Shown here one piece after another: positions 53,201 to 61,907 of a DNA stretch of 64,000 bases (its first letter is position 1; every line of letters starts with the position of its first letter). The stretch covers positions 1,495,238 to 1,559,237 of the forward strand of contig NZ_NKRE01000001.1 of the NCBI RefSeq assembly GCF_002705925.1. Reading direction: 5' to 3'. The position numbers and the translations under genes were made by a program. The DNA is from Mycobacterium ostraviense (GTDB taxonomy: Bacteria; Actinomycetota; Actinomycetes; Mycobacteriales; Mycobacteriaceae). Under the pieces are notes generated by a model. The model was not told the origin of the DNA. It made no database searches and was given only the letters and a program-made list of their open reading frames with translations.

Positions 53201-53656
53201 GGCAGATACGGAAGTAAGGGGCCGCATCAGCCGGCCGCCGGTGAGCTTTTCGCGACATTTCCCATGACCGCCGCGGCGCGCGGCGGCACCCCGCCACACC
53301 TATCAGGCATCCGTTGTCCACCCCGTCAGTGCCTAGTTTCTCGGTTCTTCGCGTTGGTGAAACGTCACGCGTTCGACCCCGATGACATGGTAAAGCGCGC
53401 CACCTTGACGTCGTCCCCAACGGTGGTTCGTCACGCCCACGCCGAAAGCCCAGCGTTTGGCAGGTTCCTACTCGGCGGCGACGACGGCAGGATTCAAAAC
53501 CCGTGAACCTGGGTATCGTGCGGAATGATCCACGTCATCGCACGTGGGGTTCCTTCGCCGAGGAGTATCCAATTGGGACGCGATGTATCCGCCTCGCCAG
53601 CCCTGCCCCGCAACGGCCGCGGGTCGGCCAGACGTGCGCCGGGCGGGTGACCGCGG
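53201..53656. other. Divergent intergenic region
   Basis: A 456-bp gap between the minus-strand SDR and the plus-strand kinase-family gene. Short ORFs (for example 53503-53715) lack a family match or convincing start. It should contain both promoters; I see no clear repeats or hairpins. Confidence 0.5.
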
Positions 53657-54673
53657 ATGTACCTGGGCGTCATCGTCAACCCGAAAGCGCGCAAGAACCT
53701 CACGGCGCCGGGTGATCGCGCCGCCGAGCTGCGCGACACCGTCGGCCGGTGGGGCGAGGTGCACGAAACCGCGTCCGTCGACGAACTCCGCACGACCGTG
53801 CAGCAGCTTTATCCCCGCGTTACCCACCTCGTGGGCGACGGCGGCGACGGCGCCCTGCACTGGTTGATCAATGAAACCCGGCAGTGCGTGGCCGATCCGA
53901 AACGCTGGCCGGCATTCGTGCCCACCAACGGCGGCAGCGTCAACGCCGTCGCGCGCAAGGCGGGGGTGCGCGGACGGGCCCATGCGATCGTCGGTGCTCT
54001 GGCGGCGGCCGCCGAGTCGAATCAGCCGCCGCCCGAGGTCTGCCTCGACACTTTGCAACTCGACGGCGAGACCGCCGACGGCGCGCCATTCCATCGCCTT
54101 TGCTTCGGGCTGGCCGCCGGAGGTGTCGGCAACCGGTTCTACGACAAGTACTACGCCAACCCCGATCATGGCCGCGCGGCCGTCGCCCGGGTGATCGCCC
54201 GCACGTTCGGCGACTACCTGACCTCCAAGGTCGCCCCAGGCCGCATGAACAGACCCAACTGGGCGGCTCACCTGTTCGCACCGACCCGCGCCCGCGTGGT
54301 CATCGACGGCGAGGAGGTCCCGACGCGAACCCACCGGCTGCTGCACGCCGGCGCGATCGACCTGCGTATCGGCGGTCCGTTCCGGCTCTTCCCGAAGGCT
54401 GCCGTACCCGGAGCGCTGCATTTCCAGGCCGGGGACACTAGGCCCTCCAGGATCGTCGCGCAACTTCCCGCAGGGCTCACCTACGGCAGCATCCGCGGTG
54501 ATCGGGTGCGCGATGTCAACGGCGAAGAAATGGTCATCGAGGCCGAGGACGAGCCGTTGTCGCCGATCATCGACGGCGAGCGTTTCGTCGGCATCGTCAG
54601 GATTGTGGCGAGCGCTGGACCACGCATCCGGGTCGCCCAGGTAGGGCCTGCGCGTCGCCTGCCTCGTTGGTGA
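53657..54673 (+). CDS. Diacylglycerol kinase catalytic-domain (DAGK/LCB5-type) protein
   Basis: A 338-residue lipid-kinase-family protein. The first strand and phosphate site are YLGVIVNPKARKN. The catalytic glycine loop appears as VGDGGDGALHWLIN (usual GGDGT), and VPTNGGSVNAVARKAG corresponds to the GTxNxxAR segment. The C-terminal beta-sandwich region ends VAQVGPARRLPRW. Mycobacterial relatives phosphorylate diacylglycerol, sphingoid bases or phosphatidylinositol-pathway lipids. The A-L-H replacement of the usual threonine makes the substrate unclear. It has no membrane helix. The stop lies 2 bp from that of the convergent small gene. Confidence 0.88.
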   Translation: MYLGVIVNPKARKNLTAPGDRAAELRDTVGRWGEVHETASVDELRTTVQQLYPRVTHLVGDGGDGALHWLINETRQCVADPKRWPAFVPTNGGSVNAVARKAGVRGRAHAIVGALAAAAESNQPPPEVCLDTLQLDGETADGAPFHRLCFGLAAGGVGNRFYDKYYANPDHGRAAVARVIARTFGDYLTSKVAPGRMNRPNWAAHLFAPTRARVVIDGEEVPTRTHRLLHAGAIDLRIGGPFRLFPKAAVPGALHFQAGDTRPSRIVAQLPAGLTYGSIRGDRVRDVNGEEMVIEAEDEPLSPIIDGERFVGIVRIVASAGPRIRVAQVGPARRLPRW

Positions 54674-54675
54674 TG

Positions 54676-54981
54676 TCAGCGCCGGGAACGGATGGTGCGG
54701 ATGATCTGCGCCGACAGTTTGGGGTCGCTCAATAGTTGGTCGACGAGGGCGACCAGGACCTCTTGTCCGGTGACGCGAGCGACGCCGAGGCGGTCCGCGG
54801 CTTCTCGCTGCCAGATGTCGAGGGCTCGATGCTGGGCCGGCGAGAGGTCGACCGTTCGCCGGGTGCGCGCGGCGCGTGTCCGGCCGATGGTGACGGGTTC
54901 GGTCGGCGCCGCCGCGACCGACGAAGCGAATGGTGCGTCTGCGGTGTATGCCCGGAAACGTTCGGCGTCGGCGCTGCTCAT
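54676..54981 (-). CDS. Small putative DNA-binding protein, plasmid-partition-partner-like
   Basis: A 101-residue protein. The N-terminal third is alanine/threonine-rich and probably disordered. The C-terminal ~65 residues hold a basic stretch (RTRAARTRRTVDLSPAQHRA) and then helices (LDIWQREAADRLGVARVTGQ, VLVALVDQLLSDPKLSAQII). The layout recalls small ribbon-helix-helix/ParB-like partners encoded beside ParA on actinobacterial plasmids, but I do not recognise it with certainty and no parA lies nearby. ATG 54981 has GAGGGGG about 7 nt upstream. Tandem repeats sit just upstream of its start, as would suit an autoregulator. Confidence 0.55.
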   Translation of the reverse strand: MSSADAERFRAYTADAPFASSVAAAPTEPVTIGRTRAARTRRTVDLSPAQHRALDIWQREAADRLGVARVTGQEVLVALVDQLLSDPKLSAQIIRTIRSRR

Positions 54982-55003
54982 CGTGGTGCCCCCTCGGCAA
55001 GCC

Positions 55004-55040
55004 ATGTCAGTATGTCAGTACATCCGTTGCAGTATATCCG
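55004..55040. repeat. Short direct repeats upstream of the small DNA-binding gene
   Basis: atgtcagt occurs twice in tandem at 55004-55019, and agtacatccg (55017-55026) recurs as agtatatccg (55031-55040), 14 bp further on. They end 23 bp upstream of the minus-strand start at 54981. Spacing near one and a half helical turns suits binding of a small dimeric regulator. Confidence 0.7.
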
Positions 55041-55296
55041 TAGATGAGGAGTTGCTGCACTATCGCGGCGGAAGCGGGCTGTGGCCGGGCCTGGCGGGGA
55101 TCCGTATGCCCGCGGGGTTCCGCAACTGGTCGCGCTGATCGGGCCGGGGGCCCTGGGAGATCGCCGGTGACCGAGTTGCTGCAGACGGCTGCCGGAGGCG
55201 GCGTGCACAGGGGTCCGGGGCAGCCGCGGGCGCGGCCCGGCGGCGGGCGGCTGACGTACGCGGGTGTCGTCGACTCGGTCCGGCTCCATCGGAAGA

Positions 55297-55328
55297 GGGC
55301 TAGCCCTGGGCTAGCCGTGGGCTAGCCC
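55297..55328. repeat. Three palindromes in an 11-bp tandem array
   Basis: gggctagccc, gggctagccg and gggctagccc begin at 55297, 55308 and 55319. Each contains the perfect palindrome ggctagcc, and the 11-bp period places the copies on nearly the same face of the helix. This resembles an iteron or operator array more than random sequence. Confidence 0.75.
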
Positions 55329-55572
55329 ATAACTGCCGGCGCGCTCGTCGGCACCGGCCGACGACAGGAATGCCCAACACGCGACGCCCGTCCGCCATCG
55401 AACGGCGCATTTTCGCAGGTAGCATGGACAGCCGTTGCTGTAATGGCCGATAACAACAGAATATCGAGCACTTATACGACCGGCTTTCCGATTGTCAATT
55501 AACCCTAGATGGCATCGGTAACACCGGTTGTGTGCGGTTTTGGTCAGCACACTCTTTGATCCCGTTCATGAA

Positions 55573-55608
55573 ATACGGCCATACGAATTTCCGTATGTCA
55601 GTATGTAC
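55573..55608. repeat. ATACG/CGTAT inverted and GTATGT direct repeats
   Basis: atacg occurs at 55573 and 55581, and its inverse cgtat at 55592-55596, giving an inverted repeat with a 6-bp centre. gtatgtca and gtatgtac follow in tandem at 55593-55608. The core tatgtcagtatgt is close to the repeat at 55004-55019, about 590 bp away, so one protein may bind both sites. Confidence 0.6.
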
Positions 55609-55917
55609 GTGTCCAAATTGCTTTACCTGCTTAAATCCTGTTGCTCATGGTACTGAGATACTGATGGGCGTAAGTACGTAAATCGCTTCTGGTGCTGTGT
55701 TACGTGCTCGTCCGGCGAAAAATCAAGCCTCACCCCAGCATCGGTTTTTTGCAACATTGCCGATTAACCAGAACACGGTTGTAAAATTAGTGTAAACCGG
55801 CATAAAAGGTATTGAAATCCTTTGCTTGTCATCGGTCCGAAGCGTTACGCTTGGCATTACCAATTGGTGAATGACGTGGTTCCGTCGACCCGGTCGAAGA
55901 ACGGCTCGGAAGGGGGA

Positions 55918-58900
55918 ATGGCTCCTACCATGGCTCCTACAATGGATACGCTGATCGACTACCTGCGGATGTGGGAAGCGCGCAAACCGGACCAGACGCT
56001 CTACCGGTTCGTGGATGCCGAAGGCCGCGAACTCGAGCACTACACCTACCACAGCTTCGCCGAACGGACCCGCGAGCTGGCCGCCTACTTGTTTGCAGAG
56101 GCCGGGCTGCGACCGGGCGACCGGGCACTGCTGGTCTACCCACCGGGCCTGGAGATGGTGGCGGCATTCTTCGCCTGCGCTCGTATCGGAGTGATCGCCG
56201 TACCGGTCAGCCCGCCTTTGCCCATGGCATTCGAAGCGGGCCTGGCCAAGCTCAGCTTCATCGCACGGGACTGCCAGGCCAAGGCGGTGCTGTCGACCAA
56301 GCAGTTCGAGTACGACTACCGCCTGCTGCTCGGGCACCGACAAGGCGGGCTGCCGTGGCCCGGCGCCGCGCGGCCTCCGGAGCTGCCGTGGTTCGCAACA
56401 GACGGCACCTGGGAGTTCGGTGGCGCCCCCGTGGCGGACACGCCCAGTCCGGTGCTCTTCCTGCAGTACACCTCCGGCTCCACCAGCGATCCCAAGGGTG
56501 TGATCGTCAGCCACGCCAACGTCATCGCCAACGGCTCGGCGTTCGCCGGCGGCGAAGTGGCCGTCAGCTGGCTCCCACAGCACCACGACATGGGCCTGAT
56601 CTCCGCTTACCTGTTCATATTGTTGCTCGGTGGGACCACGCATGCGATGTCGCCGGCCGATTTCCTGCAACGGCCGTCGGCCTGGCTGCGGCTGATCAGC
56701 CAGGTGCGCGCCACCCACAGCCCGGCGCCGAACTTCGCGCTGGAGTACTGCCTGCGTGAGGACAAGCTGCCCACCGACGAGTTGACCGGGATCGACCTGA
56801 GCAGCCTGGACAGCCTGCTCGTCGGTGCAGAGCCGTTGCGCGCCAACACATTTGCTCGTTTCCGACAGCGCTTCGCTCGCTACGGTCTGCGGCCCGACGC
56901 GCTGGCCGGCGCTTACGGCTTGGCCGAAAACACCCTGATTGTGTCCATCCGGGGGCGCCAGACGCTGGCTTTGAACAAACGAGCGCTGGGGCAGAATCTT
57001 GCCCGGGTCGAAAAGGCACTGCCGGACAACAACAACCAGGCCCACGTGGTGAGCTGCGGCAAGCCGGTTGCCGGAAACGTGGTCCGCATCGTCGACCCCG
57101 GGTCGAGGCAGGCCCTGGGCGAGGGCCGAATCGGCGAGGTTTGGCTGGACGGACCGTCCAAGGGCGCCGGCTACTGGCACCGCCCCGAGTTCACCGCGGA
57201 GACCTTCGCAGCCCGTATCACCGGCGATGCGGAGCGCACCTATCTGCGGACCGGCGATCTCGGTTTCCTCTACGAGGGCGAGTTGTTCGTCTGCGGCCGC
57301 AGCAAGGACCTGATCATTGTCCGCGGCGTCAACTGCTACCCATCCGACGTCGAGGCCGTAGTGGAGCGGTCGGCCGCGCAGGTTCGCAACGGCTGCGTCG
57401 CCGCCTTCTCGTTCGAGCACGAGGAACAGGAAGCGCTGGTGGTGGTCGCCGAGGTGCGTGACCAGCACTCCCTCCCGGACCCGAAGGCGCTGGCGCGGTC
57501 GATCCGGCGCCACTGCCACGTCGACCCGCACACCATCGTGTTCTCACCGCCGCGCAGCATTCCCAAGACCACCTCGGGCAAGATCAGGCGCGCGCAGACG
57601 CGACGACTGTGGCTCGACGGCAAACTGCCCGTACTGGCCAGCCACACCCGCCGGATCCACGAGGAGCCGGGGGTCACCGCGGGTCCGCTGGAACGCTTCC
57701 GTCATCTCATGGAGAGCTACGACCTGACCGGCCAGGAGGACTGTTCCTTCGCCGATCTCGGCATCGACTCACTGGCGCTGGCCGAACTGCGCGCCGACCT
57801 GCAGGCGCTGCTGGACGAGCATGGCGCGGCGGAGCTGACCGAGGAGGTCAACACCCGTCTGCTGCAGCGCCTGACGGTCGCCGAGTTCTTCCGGCTGGTG
57901 TGGCAGTTCGGCGATGGGTCGGGACAGCCGATCCACGCCCTGCGCCACGCGCTCGACCGGATTGCCGCCGAGTACGAGGCATACGAGGCCATGCAGATGC
58001 GCGTCGACGCGCGGCTGCCGCTGCCGGCGCTGCCGCCGGCACGATCCGGCGCGCCCAGCGACATCCTGTTGACCGGCGCGACCGGCTTCCTGGGACCGTT
58101 CCTGCTCGCGAGCCTGCTCCGGCGGACGTCCTACACCATCCACGCGCTGGTCCGTGCCACCGATACGGCACACGGTCACGATCGGATCATCGCCTCGCTA
58201 CGCCGGGCCCAGCTATGGTCCCCGGCGCTGGAGGCCGAAGTCCTGGCGCGGGTACGGGTGATCTGCGGCGACCTGGCGGAACCGCAGCTGGGAATCGGCG
58301 CGGCGGGGTTCCGGAGACTGGCCGACACCTTGGACGGCATCGTGCACAATGGCGCGCTGGTCAACTATGTCCGAACCTACGACGCACTGCGTCCGGCCAA
58401 CGTGATCGGCACCTGGGAGCTGTTGCGGCTGGCGCTGACCACACACCCCAAGAGCTTCCATCTGGTCTCCAGCACCTTCATCTACGGCTGGAGCACCATG
58501 CCGGTGGTCGGCGAGTCGTATGGGAACGAGGAGATGGCCGGGCTGGACTTCGGCTACTCGCAGACCAAGTGGGTTGCCGAGCAGTTGACGCTGGCCGCCC
58601 AACGGCAAGGACTCGACGTGCGGATCTACCGGCCGTCGCTCATCTCGCCCACCAGCGCGGGCTTCGGCAGCCGGGACGACATCTTGGTGCGCCTCACCGC
58701 GTTCATGATCGAGCACGGCCTGGCCGTCAACGCGCACAACCAGGTCAGCCTGCTGCCGGCGGACCTGGTCGCCGATCACATCGTCGCGCTGATGGACCTG
58801 CCGGCCGAGACCGGCACGGTCTTTAACATCACCGCCGATGACTACTACAACCTCACCGACATCACCCGGTTGTTGTCCGAACGCTACGGTTACCGCTTTG

Positions 58901-59181
58901 CCTACCACGACATCCCGTCGTTCGCCGAGCGGTTGAACCGCCGGTGCACGCCCCGCGACCCGCTGTACCCGCTGGTCGATTTCCTGACCCGCTCGGCCGG
59001 CAAGATCGAGGCGATGCGCGACAAGCGCTACGACAACACGCAATACCGGCATGCGCGCGCGCTGGCCAACGTCGGGTTGCGCGAGCCGGCCCTGGCCGAC
59101 ACGGTGGATGCGCTGGTCGAGTTCCTGCGGCGCGAGCAGCTGATCACCGAGGCCGAGACCGAGGCGCAATGCAGTGCCTAG
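55918..59181 (+). CDS. Fatty-acyl-AMP ligase / acyl carrier / thioester reductase fusion
   Basis: A 1,087-residue three-domain enzyme. The adenylation domain (about 1-590) has the core motif YTSGSTSDPKGVIVSHANVI near 180, SKDLIIVRGVNCYPSDVEAV near 461, and PKTTSGKIRR near 549. The overall pattern fits fatty-acyl-AMP ligases. A carrier domain follows, with serine in FADLGIDSLALAELR near 616. The C-terminal thioester-reductase domain has the Rossmann motif DILLTGATGFLGPFLLASLL at about 715 and YSQTKWVAEQL (YxxxK) at about 879. Known relatives (carboxylic acid reductases and reductive NRPS/PKS release domains) give an aldehyde or alcohol using NAD(P)H. ATG 55918 is used; the 12-bp string atggctcctacc is repeated at 55930, so the start may be shifted by four or eight codons. 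Confidence 0.92.
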   Translation: MAPTMAPTMDTLIDYLRMWEARKPDQTLYRFVDAEGRELEHYTYHSFAERTRELAAYLFAEAGLRPGDRALLVYPPGLEMVAAFFACARIGVIAVPVSPPLPMAFEAGLAKLSFIARDCQAKAVLSTKQFEYDYRLLLGHRQGGLPWPGAARPPELPWFATDGTWEFGGAPVADTPSPVLFLQYTSGSTSDPKGVIVSHANVIANGSAFAGGEVAVSWLPQHHDMGLISAYLFILLLGGTTHAMSPADFLQRPSAWLRLISQVRATHSPAPNFALEYCLREDKLPTDELTGIDLSSLDSLLVGAEPLRANTFARFRQRFARYGLRPDALAGAYGLAENTLIVSIRGRQTLALNKRALGQNLARVEKALPDNNNQAHVVSCGKPVAGNVVRIVDPGSRQALGEGRIGEVWLDGPSKGAGYWHRPEFTAETFAARITGDAERTYLRTGDLGFLYEGELFVCGRSKDLIIVRGVNCYPSDVEAVVERSAAQVRNGCVAAFSFEHEEQEALVVVAEVRDQHSLPDPKALARSIRRHCHVDPHTIVFSPPRSIPKTTSGKIRRAQTRRLWLDGKLPVLASHTRRIHEEPGVTAGPLERFRHLMESYDLTGQEDCSFADLGIDSLALAELRADLQALLDEHGAAELTEEVNTRLLQRLTVAEFFRLVWQFGDGSGQPIHALRHALDRIAAEYEAYEAMQMRVDARLPLPALPPARSGAPSDILLTGATGFLGPFLLASLLRRTSYTIHALVRATDTAHGHDRIIASLRRAQLWSPALEAEVLARVRVICGDLAEPQLGIGAAGFRRLADTLDGIVHNGALVNYVRTYDALRPANVIGTWELLRLALTTHPKSFHLVSSTFIYGWSTMPVVGESYGNEEMAGLDFGYSQTKWVAEQLTLAAQRQGLDVRIYRPSLISPTSAGFGSRDDILVRLTAFMIEHGLAVNAHNQVSLLPADLVADHIVALMDLPAETGTVFNITADDYYNLTDITRLLSERYGYRFAYHDIPSFAERLNRRCTPRDPLYPLVDFLTRSAGKIEAMRDKRYDNTQYRHARALANVGLREPALADTVDALVEFLRREQLITEAETEAQCSA

Positions 59182-59262
59182 TCACCGTGGGTCGGTTACG
59201 AGGTAGTGCCAGTGCACTTTTGGGTACTAGCCGTACAGCCGCATGCGCCCAGGGGGATCACC

Positions 59263-60171
59263 ATGTTCACTGTCGATGACCAGGCAGCCGGCCCGCATGA
59301 CGCGTCACTGGATCACGAGCGAATCGTCCTTCAGGCGCGCGACGTCGAGTTCGATTGGGCGAAGCTGCCGTTCTACTACGTGCCCAACGAGCCCTTCACC
59401 ACCCACTTCTGCAATGTGTTGCACCTGCTGCTACCGGCGGGCGAAGAGTTCATCGTCGAGGCGTTCAAGAAGGCGTTGCCGCTGATCAAGGACGACCAAC
59501 TGCGGCTTGATGTACAGGGATTCATCAGCCAGGAGGCCCTGCATTCCCAGGCGCATTCCGGCGTGCTCGAGCACTTCGCCGCCAAAGGGATTGACGTGAC
59601 ACCGTTCACCGACCAGCTCCGCTGGCTGTTCGGCAAGCTGATCGGCGACCGGCCCCGCTGGAGCCTGCGACGACGGCAGAGCTGGTTGCTGGAGCAGGTT
59701 TCGATCGTGGCGGCCATCGAGCACTACACCGCCATCCTGGGTGAATGGATTCTCGACACCCCGCAGCACGATGCCCTCGGCACCGATCCGGTGATGCTGG
59801 ATCTGCTGCGCTGGCACGGCGCGGAGGAGGTCGAACACAAGGCGGTTGCCTTTGACACCATGAAGCATCTGCGGGCCGGGTACTGGCGGCAGGTGCGCAC
59901 GCAGCTGTTGGTCACGCCGGCGATGCTGTGGTTGTTCGTGCGCGGCGTGCGGTTCATGTACTCGGTCGACCCGCACCTGTGGCCGGAGACCAGGCCGCGC
60001 TGGCGGGATTACTTCGATGCGGCGCGGCGGGGTCTGGTGCCGGGGCCTTTTCAGTTCCTGCGGGTCATCGGCGCCTACTACACGCCGCGCTTCCACCCGT
60101 CCCAGCTGGGCGGGGTAGGGCGCGCAGTCGAGTACTTGGCCCGATCACCCGCTGCCCGAGCGGCGCACTGA
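59263..60171 (+). CDS. PF10118-type metal-dependent hydrolase
   Basis: A 302-residue protein of the PF10118 predicted metal-dependent hydrolase family. Two helical metal-ligand segments are visible: FISQEALHSQAHSGVLEHF (about 85-103) and LRWHGAEEVEHKAVAFDT (about 183-200), giving E/H pairs that resemble ferritin-like di-metal sites. The C-terminal third has a hydrophobic helix (LLVTPAMLWLFVRGVRFMYS), suggesting membrane association. ATG 59263 has GGGGG 8 nt upstream. It lies 81 bp after the ligase-reductase gene and 13 bp before the next gene. True activity of the family is undefined; an oxygenase-type role is possible here because a reductase gene follows. Confidence 0.85.
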   Translation: MFTVDDQAAGPHDASLDHERIVLQARDVEFDWAKLPFYYVPNEPFTTHFCNVLHLLLPAGEEFIVEAFKKALPLIKDDQLRLDVQGFISQEALHSQAHSGVLEHFAAKGIDVTPFTDQLRWLFGKLIGDRPRWSLRRRQSWLLEQVSIVAAIEHYTAILGEWILDTPQHDALGTDPVMLDLLRWHGAEEVEHKAVAFDTMKHLRAGYWRQVRTQLLVTPAMLWLFVRGVRFMYSVDPHLWPETRPRWRDYFDAARRGLVPGPFQFLRVIGAYYTPRFHPSQLGGVGRAVEYLARSPAARAAH

Positions 60172-60184
60172 GCATCGAGGAGCC

Positions 60185-61903
60185 ATGATTCGCACCACTG
60201 TGACCGCATCGGACGGCGTCGCACTGGCCGTGCATGCCTACACCGAGATCGATCCACGGCGCCCAACCATCCTGGCCATCCACGGCTACCCGGATAACCA
60301 CCGCGTGTGGGACGGCGTCGCGGCGGAACTTGGCCAGCGCTACCCCGCCAAATACAACGTCGCGGCCCACGACGTGCGCGGGACCGGCGAATCCGGGCGA
60401 CCGGCCGGCCGGTCGGGATATCAACTCCCCCAATTGGTTTCCGACGTCGGCGCGGTGATCGACGGCCTCGGCGTCGACCAGGTCCACCTGATGGGGCACG
60501 ACTGGGGCTCGATCCAGGGCTGGACGGCGGTCACCGACGACACCGTGCTGGGCAAGATCGCCTCGTTCACCTCGATCTCCGGGCCGCACCTGAACTATGC
60601 GGGCCGGTTTCTGCGCTCCCCGCGCACACCACGCACCGTGGCCGCCGTCGCCCGACAGATCCTGGCCTCCTCCTACATCTGGTTCTTCCTGTGTCCGGTT
60701 GCGCCGGAGATCGCCATCCGGTCGCGGTTGCAAGTGAAAGTGTTTGAGGCTGTTGAGCGTATCGGGAGATCAAGCACCCGCAGCCGGCGTGGCGCGTCGC
60801 CCCGCTCGCTCGACGACTACCTCAACGGGCTCAACCTCTACCGCGCCAACATGCCGTCACCGCTTCTTTCGCAGCCGGCGCAACTGCCGCAGGCCGGCGT
60901 CCCGCTGCAGGTGCTGGTGGCGCGTCAGGACTATTTCGTGACGCCGGCCCTGCAGCGGTTCACCGGCTCGATTCCGGCCGCGGGCAGGGTCGTATCGATT
61001 GAGGGCGGGCACTGGGTGGTGACCTCGCGTCCCGACGTCATCGCGCGGCTCACCAGCGAGTGGGTCGATATGGTCACCGAAGGGGCGGCTCCGGCGGGTG
61101 AGTCCACCCGACCGCGCGCTGTGCGAGGCACACTCGCGCTGGTCACCGGGGCAGGCGCCGGGATCGGCCGGGCCACCGCGGTGGAGTTGGCCCGTCAGGG
61201 TGCGCGTGCCGTCGTGATCGTCGACCGAGACCTTGCCGGTGCCAACGACACCGCGGAGGCCGTGCGGGCAGCCGGCGCCGAGGCAGCGGTGTATCAGGTC
61301 GACGTGAGCGACGAAGCCGCGATGAATGACCTTGCCGCACAAGTCCGCAACAAGCACGGCGTGGTCGACATCCTGGTGAACAACGCCGGCATCGGGATGG
61401 CGGGTCGGTTCCTGGAGACCACGTCGGAGCACTGGGACACCATCATCGCCGTCAACGTTCGCGGCGTCATCAACGGCAGCAGAGCGTTCGGCGCCCAGAT
61501 GGTGGAGCGCGGCCAGGGCGGCACGATCATCAACGTGGCCTCGGCGGCGGCGTATGTGCCGTCAAAATCGATGGTCGCCTACGGCACCTCGAAAGCGGCG
61601 GTGCTGGCGTTGAGCGAATCGATGCGCGCCGACTTCGCCGACGAGGGCGTCACCGTCACGGCGGTGTGCCCGGGCTTCGTCATGACGGCCGACCAACAGG
61701 AGCGTGCCCGCGAGAAGGCCGACGCCGCGTACCGGCGGCGTAACTACACCCCGGAGGCCACCGCCAAGGCGATTGTCCGAGCCGTCCGGACCGGCCCGGC
61801 GGTGTTGCCCGTCGCGGCGGAGTCGCGGCTCGGCTATGCGCTGCGCCGCGTCAGTCCGTCGCTGGTTCGGCTGTTCGCCCGTTTCGACATTCGACAGGTA
61901 TAG
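60185..61903 (+). CDS. EphD-like alpha/beta hydrolase fused to short-chain dehydrogenase
   Basis: A 572-residue fusion. Residues ~1-300 form an epoxide-hydrolase-type alpha/beta domain: oxyanion HGYPDN, nucleophile aspartate in LMGHDWGSIQGW, acid region near LVARQDYF, and histidine in EGGHWVV. Residues ~315-572 form an SDR: ALVTGAGAGIGRATAVELAR, NNAGIGMAG, INVASAAAYV, and YGTSKAAVL. The same fusion occurs in M. tuberculosis EphD (Rv2214c), linked to epoxy-mycolate/ketomycolate-related chemistry. Here it sits inside an acyl-processing operon, so a lipid epoxide or diol followed by alcohol oxidation is plausible. ATG 60185 with GAGGAG upstream. Confidence 0.9.
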   Translation: MIRTTVTASDGVALAVHAYTEIDPRRPTILAIHGYPDNHRVWDGVAAELGQRYPAKYNVAAHDVRGTGESGRPAGRSGYQLPQLVSDVGAVIDGLGVDQVHLMGHDWGSIQGWTAVTDDTVLGKIASFTSISGPHLNYAGRFLRSPRTPRTVAAVARQILASSYIWFFLCPVAPEIAIRSRLQVKVFEAVERIGRSSTRSRRGASPRSLDDYLNGLNLYRANMPSPLLSQPAQLPQAGVPLQVLVARQDYFVTPALQRFTGSIPAAGRVVSIEGGHWVVTSRPDVIARLTSEWVDMVTEGAAPAGESTRPRAVRGTLALVTGAGAGIGRATAVELARQGARAVVIVDRDLAGANDTAEAVRAAGAEAAVYQVDVSDEAAMNDLAAQVRNKHGVVDILVNNAGIGMAGRFLETTSEHWDTIIAVNVRGVINGSRAFGAQMVERGQGGTIINVASAAAYVPSKSMVAYGTSKAAVLALSESMRADFADEGVTVTAVCPGFVMTADQQERAREKADAAYRRRNYTPEATAKAIVRAVRTGPAVLPVAAESRLGYALRRVSPSLVRLFARFDIRQV

Positions 61904-61907
61904 AGAA

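Larger units (their letters stand above)
54982..55917. promoter_or_regulatory. 936-bp repeat-rich, partly AT-rich control region
   Basis: There is no supported gene in this stretch. Its left part is GC-rich like the genome, but from about 55,430 onward it turns AT-rich: 25 of 60 bases are G or C at 55441-55500 and 24 of 60 at 55741-55800. Three different repeat groups lie along it (listed separately). Its right end leads into the lipid-type operon at 55918, which it probably controls. Such AT-rich islands are typical targets of the xenogeneic silencer Lsr2 in mycobacteria; that is inference. Confidence 0.6.

Noticed and set aside
53503..53867. Two plus-strand ORFs before the kinase-family gene
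   Set aside because: They overlap that gene out of frame and have no recognisable sequence.
55723..57531. 602-codon minus-strand ORF
   Set aside because: Opposite the ligase domain of the operon's first gene, whose motifs are in the plus strand.
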